Shown in pieces: positions 11,542-46,145 of a stretch of 64,000 bases of DNA. The first letter of the stretch is position 1. Every line of letters begins with the position of its first letter. The translations under genes were made by a program, and so were the position numbers. The notes beneath the pieces are model-generated. The model had not been told where the DNA came from. It was given only the letters and a program-made list of their open reading frames with translations, and searched no databases. The DNA is from Protula sp. h YS-2021. Taxonomy: Eukaryota > Annelida > Polychaeta > Sabellida > Serpulidae. The DNA lies in NCBI GenBank assembly GCA_949752745.1, contig OX457025.1, forward strand, positions 45,863,601 through 45,927,600, in the 5' to 3' direction.

Positions 11542-12459
11542 TATATATGTGTTAAAAACCCCACTACTACCCTACTAACATCACTGCTGCTGCTCACCCA
11601 CTTGGTCAAATTGAATCCGTGCAGCGGCAACAAGCGTCGAAGCTTAGTTACCAATGCTTTTCCTTCACTCACTGAAGGAATAGAATGCAGCAGGTCGTCA
11701 ACGTAGAAGCTGTTCATCACTGCATCGATCACGGTTGAGTCAAACTGAGAACGGAAATCTTCCGCAGTTAGCTTTAGCGCTTAGTTGCACACGCTTGAAC
11801 TCTACACACCACCAAAGAGATGGACTGTCATTCGATAAGTATCGACAGCTGCGTCTGGATCATCTCTGCTCCACCATAGGAATCGCAAGGCATCTCTGTG
11901 TTTTGGTGGAACTTTAACTTGGTGAAACATCTCTTCGATGTCTGCCATAACACCGATCTTGTTTTCGCGAAACATCAATAATACAGAGATTAAGGTGTTA
12001 GTCAGATCTTGGCCTTGCAACACTTCTTTATTTGAGGTAGGTGTTTTGGAATGAAGCTGCACAGTCAAAGACAATTCTTAGCTTCTCTGGATTTTTAGGG
12101 TTGAATACGGGATGATGCGGTATATACCAAGTTGGATCTGGAGTTGTCGACTCACCTTCCTCCACTTTTTCAGTATTCCCCTTCTCCAGCAAATTGTGGA
12201 TGAGTGCAGTGTACTTAGAATACATCACATTATCTTTCCTCAAGCGCCGGCCTAGATATCCAGGGCGCTTTTCTGCGAGTATTCGATTATCGGATAAATT
12301 CGAGTTGTCCTGCTTGATTGGTATGTCAAGTTGAAAGTGATTATTATCAATGGATACTGAAGTATTCCACAGCTTCCCGACTCGCCTATCGACCAAAGAC
12401 ACTTCACTGCATTCATCTGTTGTTCCAAAACTATCAACTCGCGATCGACATTTGCACAA
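11541..12459 (-). pseudogene. BEL/Pao reverse transcriptase fragment
   Basis: Read on minus in three frames. 12459-12028: GYLGRRLRKDN...[25 protein letters not shown], the Pao RT N-terminus. 12074-11802: [20 protein letters not shown] then [17 protein letters not shown], with the first catalytic Asp. 11732-11541: MNSFYVDDLLHSI, the YVDD box. Frameshifts separate the parts, so the copy is dead. It ends abruptly before RNase H. Confidence 0.85.
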
Positions 12460-12509
12460 CAGTCAACATGAAAGCACGCACCTGAGGATCCCTCTTGACT
12501 TAGTACAGG

Positions 12510-12950
12510 TCAGTTAACCGTGCAAACGAGTGGTGTTCTTACTGTGTACGGTTCGCCGGGCTTACCTCGATATACCTGAAGTGGAACTAAACCATCTGGA
12601 TTGTCTTGCCCAGTCAACAACGACACACCTTCACTGCTAGAACTGCATATCGGTAAGTCATTCAAATGACTAAATTGACTAATGCCATCTTTGCAAACCA
12701 CACTTGACACAAGCGACGGGAAATCGTTCATCACACACATTTTAGAAAGAGTAACTGTCTCATTATCACTGTGGTTCTTCTGTGTGTTTGATGCAGTCAA
12801 ACAAATTTCTTCTACAGCAACTTCCTTGCCATTGTTCAATGTAGAAAGCATTATTGTGGTCGGCTTACCTTCTGCACCCAATTGTTGTTGCAGCTTTGTT
12901 GAACAGAATGTGCGGTTACTTCCGGTGTCCAGCAATGCAAATGTCTTCAC
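12510..12950 (-). pseudogene. BEL/Pao aspartic protease region
   Basis: The minus-strand frame begins KTFALLDTGSNRTFCSTKLQ, with the DTG active site of a retroviral-type aspartic protease, and is open for about 146 codons. It sits between the zinc-knuckle part of gag and the RT, the normal order for BEL/Pao. Confidence 0.8.
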
Positions 12951-13005
12951 TCCCAGTTTTTGACCTTATGCCCTCACGTATACAGGAACAATAGGAAGAT
13001 ACACC

Positions 13006-14573
13006 TTAGCCTTCTCTGGTGCTGCTGAAAGATATGGATGCACAGCTAGAGTTATTCAGTGTATCACGGATTGAAGTTGACTCAACGGCTGAAGTCAACG
13101 TCGCACTCGGTTCTCCTTGCGTGTTGTCTTTCTTCAGCGCACAATGAAGCAGGCATGAGTGCTTCCTGGAACAGCCGTCTATGCCACACGTCTGGGAGTA
13201 CCTGCATTCCTTTGAAACGTGTCGAGAACCATTCAAACAATTGAAGCAAATTTCCTTTTCTCTAAAAAACTTCAGTCTCTCAGAAGATTGCAATTTCTTG
13301 AGCTTCTCACACTGGCTCAGACAATGCGAGTCGCCAGACATGAAGCACTTTTGATTTGCCTGAGCTGGTGCCTTGGCCTTATTTGCACCGACTTGAAAAC
13401 TCAAGGGCTTGTTTGGTTGCAATTTGCCTTTCTCGCGTTTTTGTTCAGCGCCTATTCCAAAAACTGGATCACTCACTTAGCGGGTCACAAAGGTAAGGAA
13501 ATCCAAAAATGCATCGATACCTGGATATTGTCCACGGGCTCCATGATCCTCAACGCATTCCTTCCTTCAGCGACTTTGAAGGTAGTTTGGCAGTCTCTTC
13601 ACCAGCTTAACTAGGCGTACTCGTGCATCGACCTCGTTTAGGTGCCCCATAGCTCGTGGCGTTTCAGTACACCTACGAACGTCATCTAGAAATCTTGTAG
13701 CACTTGCACATTATCGGACTTGATCAGAGGGCCTGAGGTGATATCCATGGTTCAGATATCACATAATCATTTCCAAACCGCTCTATCAACAGCTCTTTGG
13801 CCTTTCGATAGCCAACTGCAGGCAGCATACACGCGCATGGTTTTATGACATTTAGTACCCTGCCCTTGCATAGTACAGAGGCTTATTCAGTTTAGAAACA
13901 TCACTCATTTAGGTAGAATCTACACTTACTGCGGAAACAGTTCATAAACATGTGGAAGTTCATCGGGGCCCCATCAAAGGTAGCTCGAACTTAGACAAGG
14001 ATAAAATCAATCATTTACTGCCGCCTGAGAGGAATGGTGTTTGCACAAGGTGCTAATTGCGGTTTAAATGCTTCATCTGCTGGGTTAAGCGTAACTGGGT
14101 TTGGAAGCGCGCTTTGAAATGTGTCGTGATCAGGATTTTCGTCATACATTGCGAGGACTTGCTCTTCTGCTTCAACAGTAGCTATCTCGGACTTGTAATT
14201 GGTGCCTTTTCAACTCAGCTGCCAAACGCTCTTCCTCGCACAACTTGAGCTTTGCTAAGGCAGCAGCTTTTTTAGCAGCGGCACGGGCGCGAGCAGAACG
14301 AACACTACTTGTGGACCCAGCCTGGGAAGCACTGTCACTTGGCTTTGCTGTATCTTCAAGAGATGACTGTATCTTACATCGTACCTCTGATTTAATGTCA
14401 CTTGCCTTCTGTGATGGCTCCGCGAATTCAGCAGCCGCACCCTCCGAAACTCCTACGTGTTCATAATAATCTTGTAGCCGCTTCACAAGCTCCACCTTTT
14501 TCCCTTTCGTTGGCAAGCCCTTTACGGCCAGTCCCTCTTTTAGCTGTGCAATGTTCATTTTTCCGATATCCAT
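13006..14573 (-). pseudogene. BEL/Pao gag, broken
   Basis: The start ATG at 14573 (MDIGKMNIAQLKEGLAVKGL) opens with a SAP-like helix-turn-helix motif, then a Lys/Ala-rich coiled stretch. The frame breaks at 14172. After about 0.7 kb of scrambled sequence, 13476-13006 carries the Pao zinc-knuckle cluster (CFMSGDSHCLSQC, CFNCLNGSRHVSKEC, HSCLLHC). The middle part is not readable in one frame. Confidence 0.75.
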
Positions 14574-14629
14574 TATTCAGCTTTCAATCTGCCATCATAG
14601 TTTAGAATTTTAAATAATTTTGCACTAAA

Positions 14630-14947
14630 TGTAAGGAATCGAAATCCAAGAAATTATTCTGCCAATCCATTTTGTAACGCTCTTTATTTTCTTCCAATTT
14701 GTAACGACTAAACATGAACATGAACCAAACAGTAAAATGGCATAGGTAGAAAATTTCCGCGGCCGAATGCCGAATGGCGCGAAAACCGCGGTTTATATAC
14801 TCGGGTGATTGCTAACAACAGACGAAAGAACACAACACGACAAATCATTCAGTTACAAAACGCACGTGTGTAGGGGTGGGCGATGAGCATAATGTTCACC
14901 CCGTGACAAACATACTGAACTGAATTCAAGCAGTGACATTTCTTACA
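14630..14947 (-). repeat. BEL/Pao LTR, minus-strand copy
   Basis: Reading minus, TGTAAGAAATGTCACTG to CGATTCCTTACA, 318 bp, with TGTAAG/CTTACA ends. It contains GAGTATATAAACC, a TATA box for element transcription. It is the 5' LTR of the gag-pol copy to its left. Compared with the copy at 9240-9554 it is clearly diverged, with differences in the block after GTATGTTTGTCA. Confidence 0.8.
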
Positions 14948-14949
14948 AG

Positions 14950-15904
14950 AAAAACTGTAGCAAAATAAGGGGATTTTTTTGCGGAGAGGTTGAAATTTCA
15001 TATGGGAATTGGCTATTTATTCATTAACTACATATGAACCGCACATATACAAAATTCATTTAAAAATAATTGAATTCTTGTTAAGGCTGTCAATTCTTTT
15101 TTCCCTAAAGAAACCTATATAAAACACATAGTTTAACCTGAAAAGAAAATTTTGACATTCCTAACAAAGTTGTAAATTTATGACGCCGCTCTTCAACCTG
15201 CATTTTTAAAGGGTGACTTAAGAAACAAAATTTGGCTGTGGATCTAACACTTCGTCTTCAACGGCGAGCAAATGACTCAACAGGTTTTCTGCCAATTTGA
15301 TTTCCCATGTAGATGCCACACTTAGTTCTAATATACCTATAACTTTTCCAAAAATTCCTGGGGATTGGGGTCTGACATACTATGTCCTAGGGGTGGGGGT
15401 GGGGGGGGGGGGGGTAAAAAAAAGTTGCTCAAAATCGTCTGAAACGTCTAAATATGCACATATCACAAATTTTTTCACGGGCGGGGGGGGGGGGGGCTGG
15501 TCTAGAACTGCTATTTTCAAACTACTACAAGTATTAAGGGGAATGCCGATATACCGTTGATGTACAACAGCCAGCCTCTTCGGTGGATCAACCTTTTGTG
15601 TATAGCACGATTTTGACTTGCAGACCCACTTTGGATTCCTCGAAAATACTTCTAATAAATGAGAGAAACTGCTTTTGAAATATCCATCCGCTCTGTGTTT
15701 AAACGTAACAGACAGATCACATGGGAGGGCAGCTGGTTTATAACAACGGTCAAGTGCCTGCAACACATTCGGATTTCGCACCAATATTTGTAAATTGGTT
15801 CCCAAAGCCACTCTAGAGTAGCTTTGGTATCGGGTAATTTTTACGACACGTCCGAACCAAATCAGATGGGGGATTTCAGTTGCAGATAATGGAATAAAAC
15901 ACAA
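14950..15904. other. Intergenic, two long poly(G) runs
   Basis: No ATG-started gene. G14 at 15401-15414 and G14 at 15483-15496 lie 68 bases apart, each preceded or followed by GGGTGG-type blocks. The open minus-strand frame across 15380-15904 contains no Met at all. Confidence 0.5.
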
Positions 15905-16428
15905 AGAACTGGATTAAAAATTTAATGAAATAAAAAGAATGCGTTATGTTTGTTATACCTTGTTTAGTAAAAGCACTGACATTTAGGAAATACTGTAATA
16001 TTGCACAAATACTGCATTATCGCCGACATCTCTGAGAGGTCATCTGTTTATAACAACGGTATTATCGCCTGCAACGGTATTATCGCCTGCATAAAAACAA
16101 AGACCTCGCAATCTTGAAACGGGTCTTGATACACTTTTTCAATAAACTGATAAAATAACAATTAATTTTTTTTGATTGAAAAATCAAACAAAATTTTTAT
16201 GTTCACATTTTCAACTGTTGACAGTTGGCACTGAAGCCGACAAGTTACGGAACACACAGTTTTTTGGGGTATGGTCGAAAGGTGAAGGACACATGGATTA
16301 CTCGAAACCGGTCGTTTATTAACGACGCTTGCCGGTCCACAATATTTGCAGATATTCATTTCGGATGTTTACATTATAGATATAAACTTCCGGAAGGACG
16401 CTTTAGGAGAAACGAGAAAGAAATAGAA
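15905..16428 (+). promoter_or_regulatory. ZC4H2 upstream region / probable 5' UTR
   Basis: No TATA box is evident close to the start codon. Bases 16021-16100 carry a short duplication (tattatcgcctgcaacgg twice). The promoter is placed only by its position before exon 1, and no transcription start can be fixed. Confidence 0.3.
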
Positions 16429-39293
<22,865 letters not shown>

Positions 39294-39448
39294 CGCCGCC
39301 CACAGGGAGCCCCGCCCACAGACAGTCCTAGCCAGCGCTAAGCACTGCCAATTCTCATCGTTTGGACTCGAATTCTCAGATGTGTATTGTGTGCAGTAGG
39401 AAAATTGATAAAACAGCATTTACAGCGGAAGGCGATTCTCCATGTGCT

Positions 39449-39592
39449 GTATGCGTCATGTTGTGTTGTGTTTCCCCATGTGCTGTATGCGTCATGTTGT
39501 GTTGTGTTTCCCCATGTGCTGTATGCGTCATGTTGTGTTGTGTTTCCCCATATGCTGTATGCGTCATGTTGTGTTGTGTTCTTCATGTGTTG
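39449..39592 (+). repeat. 36-bp repeat in ZC4H2 3' UTR, four copies
   Basis: The unit is ccccatgtgctgtatgcgtc followed by atgttgtgttgtgttt. Copies are nearly identical. It starts about 155 bases after the stop codon, so it is almost certainly transcribed. Each unit has a GT-rich tail. Confidence 0.85.
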
Positions 39593-39735
39593 TCTGCCGT
39601 TCACAAAACTGTCCGATCGCTGAAATGATAGCTACAGCTCCTCGGCACAATGACAGCCCGCATGAGGTGGTTTGTTGTCGTCTTCAGCCATTAGTTAGTC
39701 ATCACTGTTGCCTTGGTTTTTGTTTTTCAATGATT

Positions 39736-40156
39736 CAGGGCTTTACATTAACGACTGCCCCACCTGGCAGGGCAGGTGAAAGGCCTGGTGGGGCAGGTAG
39801 ACTCGCCCGGTTATCTGCCCCACCTGGCAGGTAGATCCGTTCGAGACGACGTGCCGTGACGTAATACCTTAACAGCATACATACTAGCTGCACCTGACCT
39901 ACATACTAGCCACTTGCACATTGCCAGTTTCCATGTGGATGCTGGACTGTGCCTGGACACACGCCAAATATAGCGCCGCGTCACTTTTGATACAATAATT
40001 GAAGAATAATATGTAAAATTATCAAAATTAAAAACTTACAAATGTCCAACAGAAGAGACAAAGGGTGGGGCAGGTAAGAGTGGTGGTGGGGAAGGCAGAT
40101 TTAATATCTACTTGCCCCACCGGGGAGGTGCCGAAAAAAGTTAGCGTAAAGCCCTG
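39736..40156. mobile_element. MITE, 421 bp, CAGGGCTTTAC ends
   Basis: The left end is CAGGGCTTTACATTAAC and the right end GTTAGCGTAAAGCCCTG, flanked by TGATT on both sides (39731-39735 and 40157-40161). Inside, gccccacctggcagg blocks recur in both orientations. The ends are hAT-like, but only a 5-bp flanking repeat aligns, so the superfamily is open. It lies within the likely ZC4H2 3' UTR. Confidence 0.75.
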
Positions 40157-40737
40157 TGATTTATTAAGGCCAGTGCGTAGAACTGCCCGAGCAGCAACTC
40201 TGTGGAGTTTATCCTTTCATTAATTAAAATCGGGTGGCATATTGTGTGTTGTTAAGGATACATTTTTGGGATGAGTTAACATTGACTGGGCACTATGTTA
40301 CCCTTAAACGCTATGTAATAGGCCATTTACTCATATAGCAGCTGTATTAGCATGTTGTATCCAGTGTATTTTATTAGTCAACAGCAGGTGGGGGGGGGGG
40401 GGGGGGTCGAAGTCTGTTCTAAAATTTTCCATCAGTGTGTAAAAGTGCATTTTTGTGCGCAGTTTGCAAAGGTTATTGACGTGAAGGTTGTTTGTATGTG
40501 CGATGTTTGAAGTTTTTTATGTTTGAAGCTAATTTACAAAGCAAAAGGCCCTTTGCCTTCTATTATGTTGAAAAAAAAGATCGATTTTCTTATGTTCACC
40601 TTTGTATTCAGTGTTCTGAACTGCTGATTGGTCTGTATTTTTTTAATAGTCTATTGTTGTGGTTCTTTTAGTGTTGAAACGAAGTGTAGAAGCATTGAAC
40701 ACACGAAGCAGGGAAAGAGAAAGTGCCAGGCGTCGTC

Positions 40738-43700
40738 ACTCTGCACAAGATGCGGCGCGTTGAGCGTGGTGTCTGAGTGGCCTGCTCGTCACTTTGCGCA
40801 GTCTGCGGCGCATTGAGCGTGGTGTCTGAGTGGCCTGCTCGTCACTTTGTACAGGATGGGGCGCGTTGAGCGTGGTGTCTGAGTGGCCTGCTCGTCACTT
40901 TGCGCAGTCTGCGGCGCATTGAGCGTGGTGTCTGATTGGCCTGCTCGTCACTTTGTACAGTCTGCGGCGCGTTGAGCGTGGTGTCTGAGTGGCCTGCTCG
41001 TCACTTTGTACAGGATGCAGCGCGTTGAGCGTGGTGTCTGAGTGGCCTGCTCGTCACTTTGCGCAGTCTGCGGCGCGTTGAGCGTGGTGTCTGAGTGGCC
41101 TGCTCGTCACTTTGTACAGTCTGCGGCGCGTTGAGCGTGGTGTCTGAGTGGCCTGCTCGTCACTTTGTACAGTCTGCGGCGCATTGAGCGTGGTGTCTGA
41201 GTGGCCTGCTCGTCACTTTGTACAGGATGCGGCGCGTTGAGCGTGGTGTCTGAGTGGCCTGCTCGTCACTTTGCGCAGTCTGCGGCGCATTGAGCGTGGT
41301 GTCTGAGTGGCCTGCTCGTCACTTTGTACAGTCTGCGGCGCGTTGAGCGTGGTGTCTGAGTGGCCTGCTCGTCACTTTGTACAGGATGCAGCGCGTTGGG
41401 CGTGGTGTCTGAGTGGCCTGCTCGTCACTTTGCGCAGTCTGCGGCGCGTTGAGCGTGGTGTCTGAGTGGCCTGCTCGTCACTTTGTACAGTCTGCGGCGC
41501 GTTGAGCGTGGTGTCTGAGTGGCCTGCTCGTCACTTTGTACAGGATGCGGCGCGTTGAGCGTGGTGTCTGAGTGGCCTGCTCGTCACTTTGCGCAGTCTG
41601 CGGCGCATTGAGCGTGGTGTCAGAGTTTCCTGCTCGTCACTTTGTCCAGTCTGCGACGCGTTGAGCGTGGTGTCTGAGTGGCCTGCTCGTCACTTTGTAC
41701 AGGATGCAGCGCGTTGAGCGTGGTGTCTGAGTGAACTGCTCGTCACTTTGCGCAGTCTGCGGCGCGTTGAGCGTGGTGTCTGAGTGGCCTGCTCGTCACT
41801 TTGTACAGTCTGCGGCGCGTTGAGCGTGGTGTCAGAGTGGCCTGCTCGTCACTTTGCGCAGTCTGCGGCGCATTGAGCGTGGTGTCTGAGTGGCCTGCTC
41901 GTCACTTTGTACAGGATGGGGCGCGTTGAGCGTGGTGTCTGAGTGGCCTGCTCGTCACTTTGTACAGGATGCAGCGCGTTGAGCGTGGTGTCTGAGTGGC
42001 CTGCTCGTCACTTTGCGCAGTCTGCGGCGCGTTGAGCGTGGTGTCTGAGTGGCCTGCTCGTCACTTTGTACAGTCTGCGGCGCGTTGAGCGTGGTGTCAG
42101 AGTTTCCTGCTCGTCACTTTGTACAGTCTGCGGCGCGTTGAGCGTGGTGTCTGAGTGGCCTGCTCGTCACTTTGTACAGTCTGCGGCGCGTTGAGCGTGG
42201 TGTCTGAGTGGCCTGCTCGTCACTTTGTACAGTCTGCGGCGCGTTGAGCGTGGTGTCTGAGTGGCCTGCTCGTCACTTTGTACAGTCTGCGGCGCGTTGA
42301 GCGTGGTGTCTGAGTGGCCTGCTCGTCACTTTGTACAGTCTGCGGCGCGTTGAGCGTGGTGTCTGAGTGGCCTGCTCGTCACTTTGTACAGGATGCGGCG
42401 CGTTGAGCGTGGTGTCTGAGTGGCCTGCTCGTCACTTTGCGCAGTCTGCGGCGCATTGAGCGTGGTGTCTGAGTGGCCTGCTCGTCACTTTGTACAGTCT
42501 GCGGCGCGTTGAGCGTGGTGTCTGAGTGGCCTGCTCGTCACTTTGTACAGGATGCAGCGCGTTGAGCGTGGTGTCTGAGTGAACTGCTCGTCACTTTGCG
42601 CAGTCTGCGGCGCGTTGAGCGTGGTGTCTGAGTGGCCTGCTCGTCACTTTGTACAGTCTGCGGCGCGTTGAGCGTGGTGTCTGAGTGGCCTGCTCGTCAC
42701 TTTGCGCAGTCTGCGGCGCATTGAGCGTGGTGTCTGAGTGGCCTGCTCGTCACTTTGTACAGTCTGCGGCGCGTTGAGCGTGGTGTCTGAGTGGCCTGCT
42801 CGTCACTTTGTACAGGATGCAGCGCGTTGAGCGTGGTGTCTGAGTGGCCTGCTCGTCACTTTGCGCAGTCTGCGGCGCGTTGAGCGTGGTGTCTGAGTGG
42901 CCTGCTCGTCACTTTGTACAGTCTGCGGCGCGTTGAGCGTGGTGTCAGAGTGGCCTGCTCGTCACTTTGTACAGTCTGCGGCGCGTTGAGCGTGGTGTCT
43001 GAGTGGCCTGCTCGTCACTTTGTACAGTCTGCGGCGCGTTGAGCGTGGTGTCTGAGTGGCCTGCTCGTCACTTTGTACAGTCTGCGGCGCGTTGAGCGTG
43101 GTGTCTGAGTGGCCTGCTCGTCACTTTGTGCAGTCTGCGGCGCGTTGAGCGTGGTGTCTGAGTGGCCTGCTCGTCACTTTGTACAGTCTGCGGCGCGTCG
43201 AGCGTGGTGTCTGAGTGGCCTGCTCGTCACTTTGTACAGTCTGCGGCGCGTTGAGCGTGGTGTCTGAGTGGCCTGCTCGTCACTTTGTGCAGTCTGCGGC
43301 GCTTTGAGCGTGGTGTCTGAGTGGCCTGCTCGTCACTTTGTACAGTCTGCGGCGCGTTGAGCGTGGTGTCTGAGTGGCCTGCTCGTCACTTTGTACAGTC
43401 TGCGGCGCGTTGAGCGTGGTGTCTGAGTGGCCTGCTCGTCACTTTGTACAGTCTGCGGCGCGTTGAGCGTGGTGTCTGAGTGGCCTGCTCGTCACTTTGT
43501 ACAGTCTGCGGCGCGTTGAGCGTGGTGTCTGAGTGGCCTGCTCGTCACTTTGTACAGTCTGCCGCGCGTTGGGCGTGGTGTCTGAGTGCCCTGCTCGTCA
43601 CTTTGTACAGTCTGCGGCGCGTTGAGCGTGGTGTCAGAGTTTCCTGCTCGTCACTTTGTACAGTCTGCGGCGCGTTGAGCGTGGTGTCTGTATGGCCTGC

Positions 43701-43915
43701 TCGTCACTTTGTACAGTCTGCGACGCGTTGAGCGTGGTGTCTGAGTGGCCTGCTCGTCACTTTGTACAGTCTGCGGCGCGTTGGGCGTGGTGTCTGAGTG
43801 CCCTGCTCGTCACTTTGTACAGTCTGCGGCGCGTTGAGCGTGGTGTCAGAGTTTCCTGCTCGTCACTTTGTACAGTCTGCGGCGCGTTGAGCGTGGTGTC
43901 TGAATGGCCTGCTCG
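40738..43915 (+). repeat. 53-bp GC-rich minisatellite, about 60 copies
   Basis: The unit is gttgagcgtggtgtctgagt, then ggcctgctcgtcactttgta, then cagtctgcggcgc. Variants at the junction (tacag/gcgcag; tctgcgg/gatgcag; gcgcg/gcgcat) alternate in a roughly five-unit higher-order pattern in the first half and give way to near-uniform units in the second. Rich in CpG. The period is not a multiple of three, so frames inside it are not coding. A few units carry cagagtttcc instead of tgagtggcc. Confidence 0.95.
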
Positions 43916-44108
43916 GTTCTTGACGTGCTAGTTTGGGGATTTTTTGGTTTGGCCTCGTATGATAAGAAGAACATTCCACTTTTCAGCATATATCTTCTTT
44001 TTGCTGTGAGAGGTCACGCTGAGGGAACTAATACCGGAAGTCGCTGTCGCACAGATAATGTGGCTCGTATAACAGTTTGTGTCGAATCTGGAGGAACAGT
44101 GGCATCAA

Positions 44109-44139
44109 AGATAATAATAATAATAATAATAATGATAAT

Positions 44140-44183
<44 letters not shown>
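44109..44183. repeat. (TAA)n microsatellite
   Basis: About 25 trinucleotides with two interruptions (aatgataat). Simple sequence only. Confidence 0.95.
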
Positions 44184-44187
<4 letters not shown>

Positions 44188-44189
44188 CG

Positions 44190-45410
44190 GCATTGCCCGA
44201 TGTGAGGGAATGGGTGGGCAGGTGACTGTTAAGCAGTGACGACCCGTTGCACCTTCTGTGCCCTGCGAACAGCTTTCTCTTTATGTATTTTCTTTGTTGT
44301 TGCTTGATTACTTTTTCAAGAAGTTTGCGTTGCCTAGAAAGATCGTGAAGAGTTCTGTTATCTTTTATTTATTTGGCCTTCTGTATAAAGCATATTGTAA
44401 CATGGAGTGAAGGGAAGCAGCAGTTCTGTGCCACATACGGGATAATGCGAAATGAGTCGATATATTTGATGTCGTTAGAGAAATGAGCTAGATTTGTATG
44501 AGATGTGGAGATACATGGAATTACTGCCTGGTCTCCGGTCACGTGGTGTGATAATGGCAGTACGTGCAGCTGACTGGGCAAACAGTCCTGAGTAGTGCCT
44601 TTATGTAGTACCGTTATGTAGCTGTAGCGAGAGCTGCGGTACTTGGTGTGAAGTGAGTACCCAACGTGGGCGCACCTGTTGGATGTGCCGCTTGGTATGC
44701 CCTATACTCCTCCCCCGTTCTAACGCCGCGCTGTAGCGCTACTATTCATGCGTAAGATCAGGCACTTGCAGTTAGTTAAAGCATATGGTAAATGTTGGGA
44801 TTTCTATACTGCTGTGTTTGGGTCATGCTGCCCCCCTCCCACTCCCTAGTGGGCTCGTCGTCAGGTACTGAGGAGACCGTCCTGGGCATGGGTGTGATAG
44901 GTGGCCGCCCCCCGCCCCCGTTCCCTGTATGCGTGACATGTCGCTCGTTGAGAGTGGCACTGCCCTCATCCACTACCACTGCCCTCACACACCTGTTACA
45001 CTGTGTGCACAATGGCATAAACCGGATAACTGCGAATCCCTTAGCGAGCAATGGCACAACTTTCTTAGAAAATGACTATGCAAAGAACCCATATCGACTG
45101 TATTATACAATAGTGTAATGCCATCAACCAAATACTACTTCATCGCGATACTTGAAAATAATAGTGAACTGTCACAGTGAGTTGTCCGTGCTGTAGCGTG
45201 TACCATGCATCTGCTATGTCAACTTTAATATATGCTATAGTTGGAAACTGGTGACCGACCTCCGGTGTGGGTCGTTTCCGTTGAATGTATATGTTGTAGG
45301 AAAATTGTATAGATAGAAAGAGAATCAATAAAGAATATGTAGAGTTATGTGTTTTAATGAATGACCACCTGAACACGTTTGTTGTAGTGCTGCTGTTGAC
45401 ATCAGACATG
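44190..45410. other. No recognisable gene
   Basis: Mixed composition with open frames on both strands (for example around 44776-45118) that match no family. AATAAA occurs at about 45327. Confidence 0.45.
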
Positions 45411-45419
45411 ACTTATACT

Positions 45420-46140
45420 AAGAAAGCCACATAACTGGACTCCTCAGGCGAAGGAAGCCGCATAGCTTTACTCACCAGGTGAAGGGAAACAAGTGGTTAT
45501 ACCCATGCGACCGAGAAAGCAAATATCAAGTCACATATATGCGACTGAGAAGACTAGCAAAACTGAGACAGCCGCGTTGTCTTTCTCACCAGACTTTGCA
45601 ATATAGTTTTACTAACCTGACTACACGCACAACACAGCTTTACTCACCAGACTAAGAAAGCCAACACATCTTTGCCCCTTGGACAGAAAAAAACACGGAG
45701 CTTTTCACATAAGGCTGTCTACTCGCAAAGCTTTACTCAACAGACTAAGACAGCTACTCAGATCACTTGTCAGACTAAGGCAGTGACAAGTTTTCGGACT
45801 AAGACAAGCATGTGACTTAACTTGCCATACTAAGACATCCATACAACTTTGCTCATCTAAGAAAAGTTTACATGGCTGTACTAAACTGACTTCTACAAAT
45901 GCAGACTTTACAGACATAAATATAGCAACATATCGCACCGAGAGAGAATCATACCAGTACACAGACAGCAACGTAGTTTTATAAAGTCACGCACATAAAA
46001 ACATAGGTTTAATTGTCAGACAGGAATCATTGGAGCTTCAGTTATCAGACTAGGCAGCCCTACAGCTCTATTTATCAGATTTAAAAAGCCATATATCTTC
46101 ACTCAGTAAGACTAGGAAAGCCACAGAGCTCACTACCGAA
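45420..46140 (+). repeat. Diverged flank of the 31-bp satellite
   Basis: Words such as agctttactcaccagactaag and ctaagacagc recur at irregular 30-45 base spacing. They are recognisably related to the regular 31-bp unit that follows but heavily mutated. Confidence 0.6.
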
Positions 46141-46145
46141 CTAGC

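Larger units (their letters stand above)
39294..40260 (+). other. ZC4H2 3' UTR with candidate poly(A) site
   Basis: I see no AATAAA in the 1.4 kb after the stop. The best candidate is ATTAAA at 40223-40228, followed by a GT-rich stretch at 40243-40256. The interval also contains a 36-bp repeat and a 421-bp MITE, so the mature 3' UTR may carry both. Confidence 0.35.

Noticed and set aside
15380..15904. 174-codon minus-strand frame beside the ZC4H2 promoter
   Set aside because: It contains no methionine and runs through two poly(G) tracts giving poly-Pro. No splice signals support it as an exon.
39338..39628. Repetitive frames such as MCCMRHVVLCFP
   Set aside because: Translation of the 36-bp 3' UTR repeat, downstream of the ZC4H2 stop.
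43480..43931. Cys/Arg-rich frames in the 53-bp array
   Set aside because: The period is not a multiple of three. The frame is open only where units have lost their usual stop, and the peptide is the repeat read in rotating frames.
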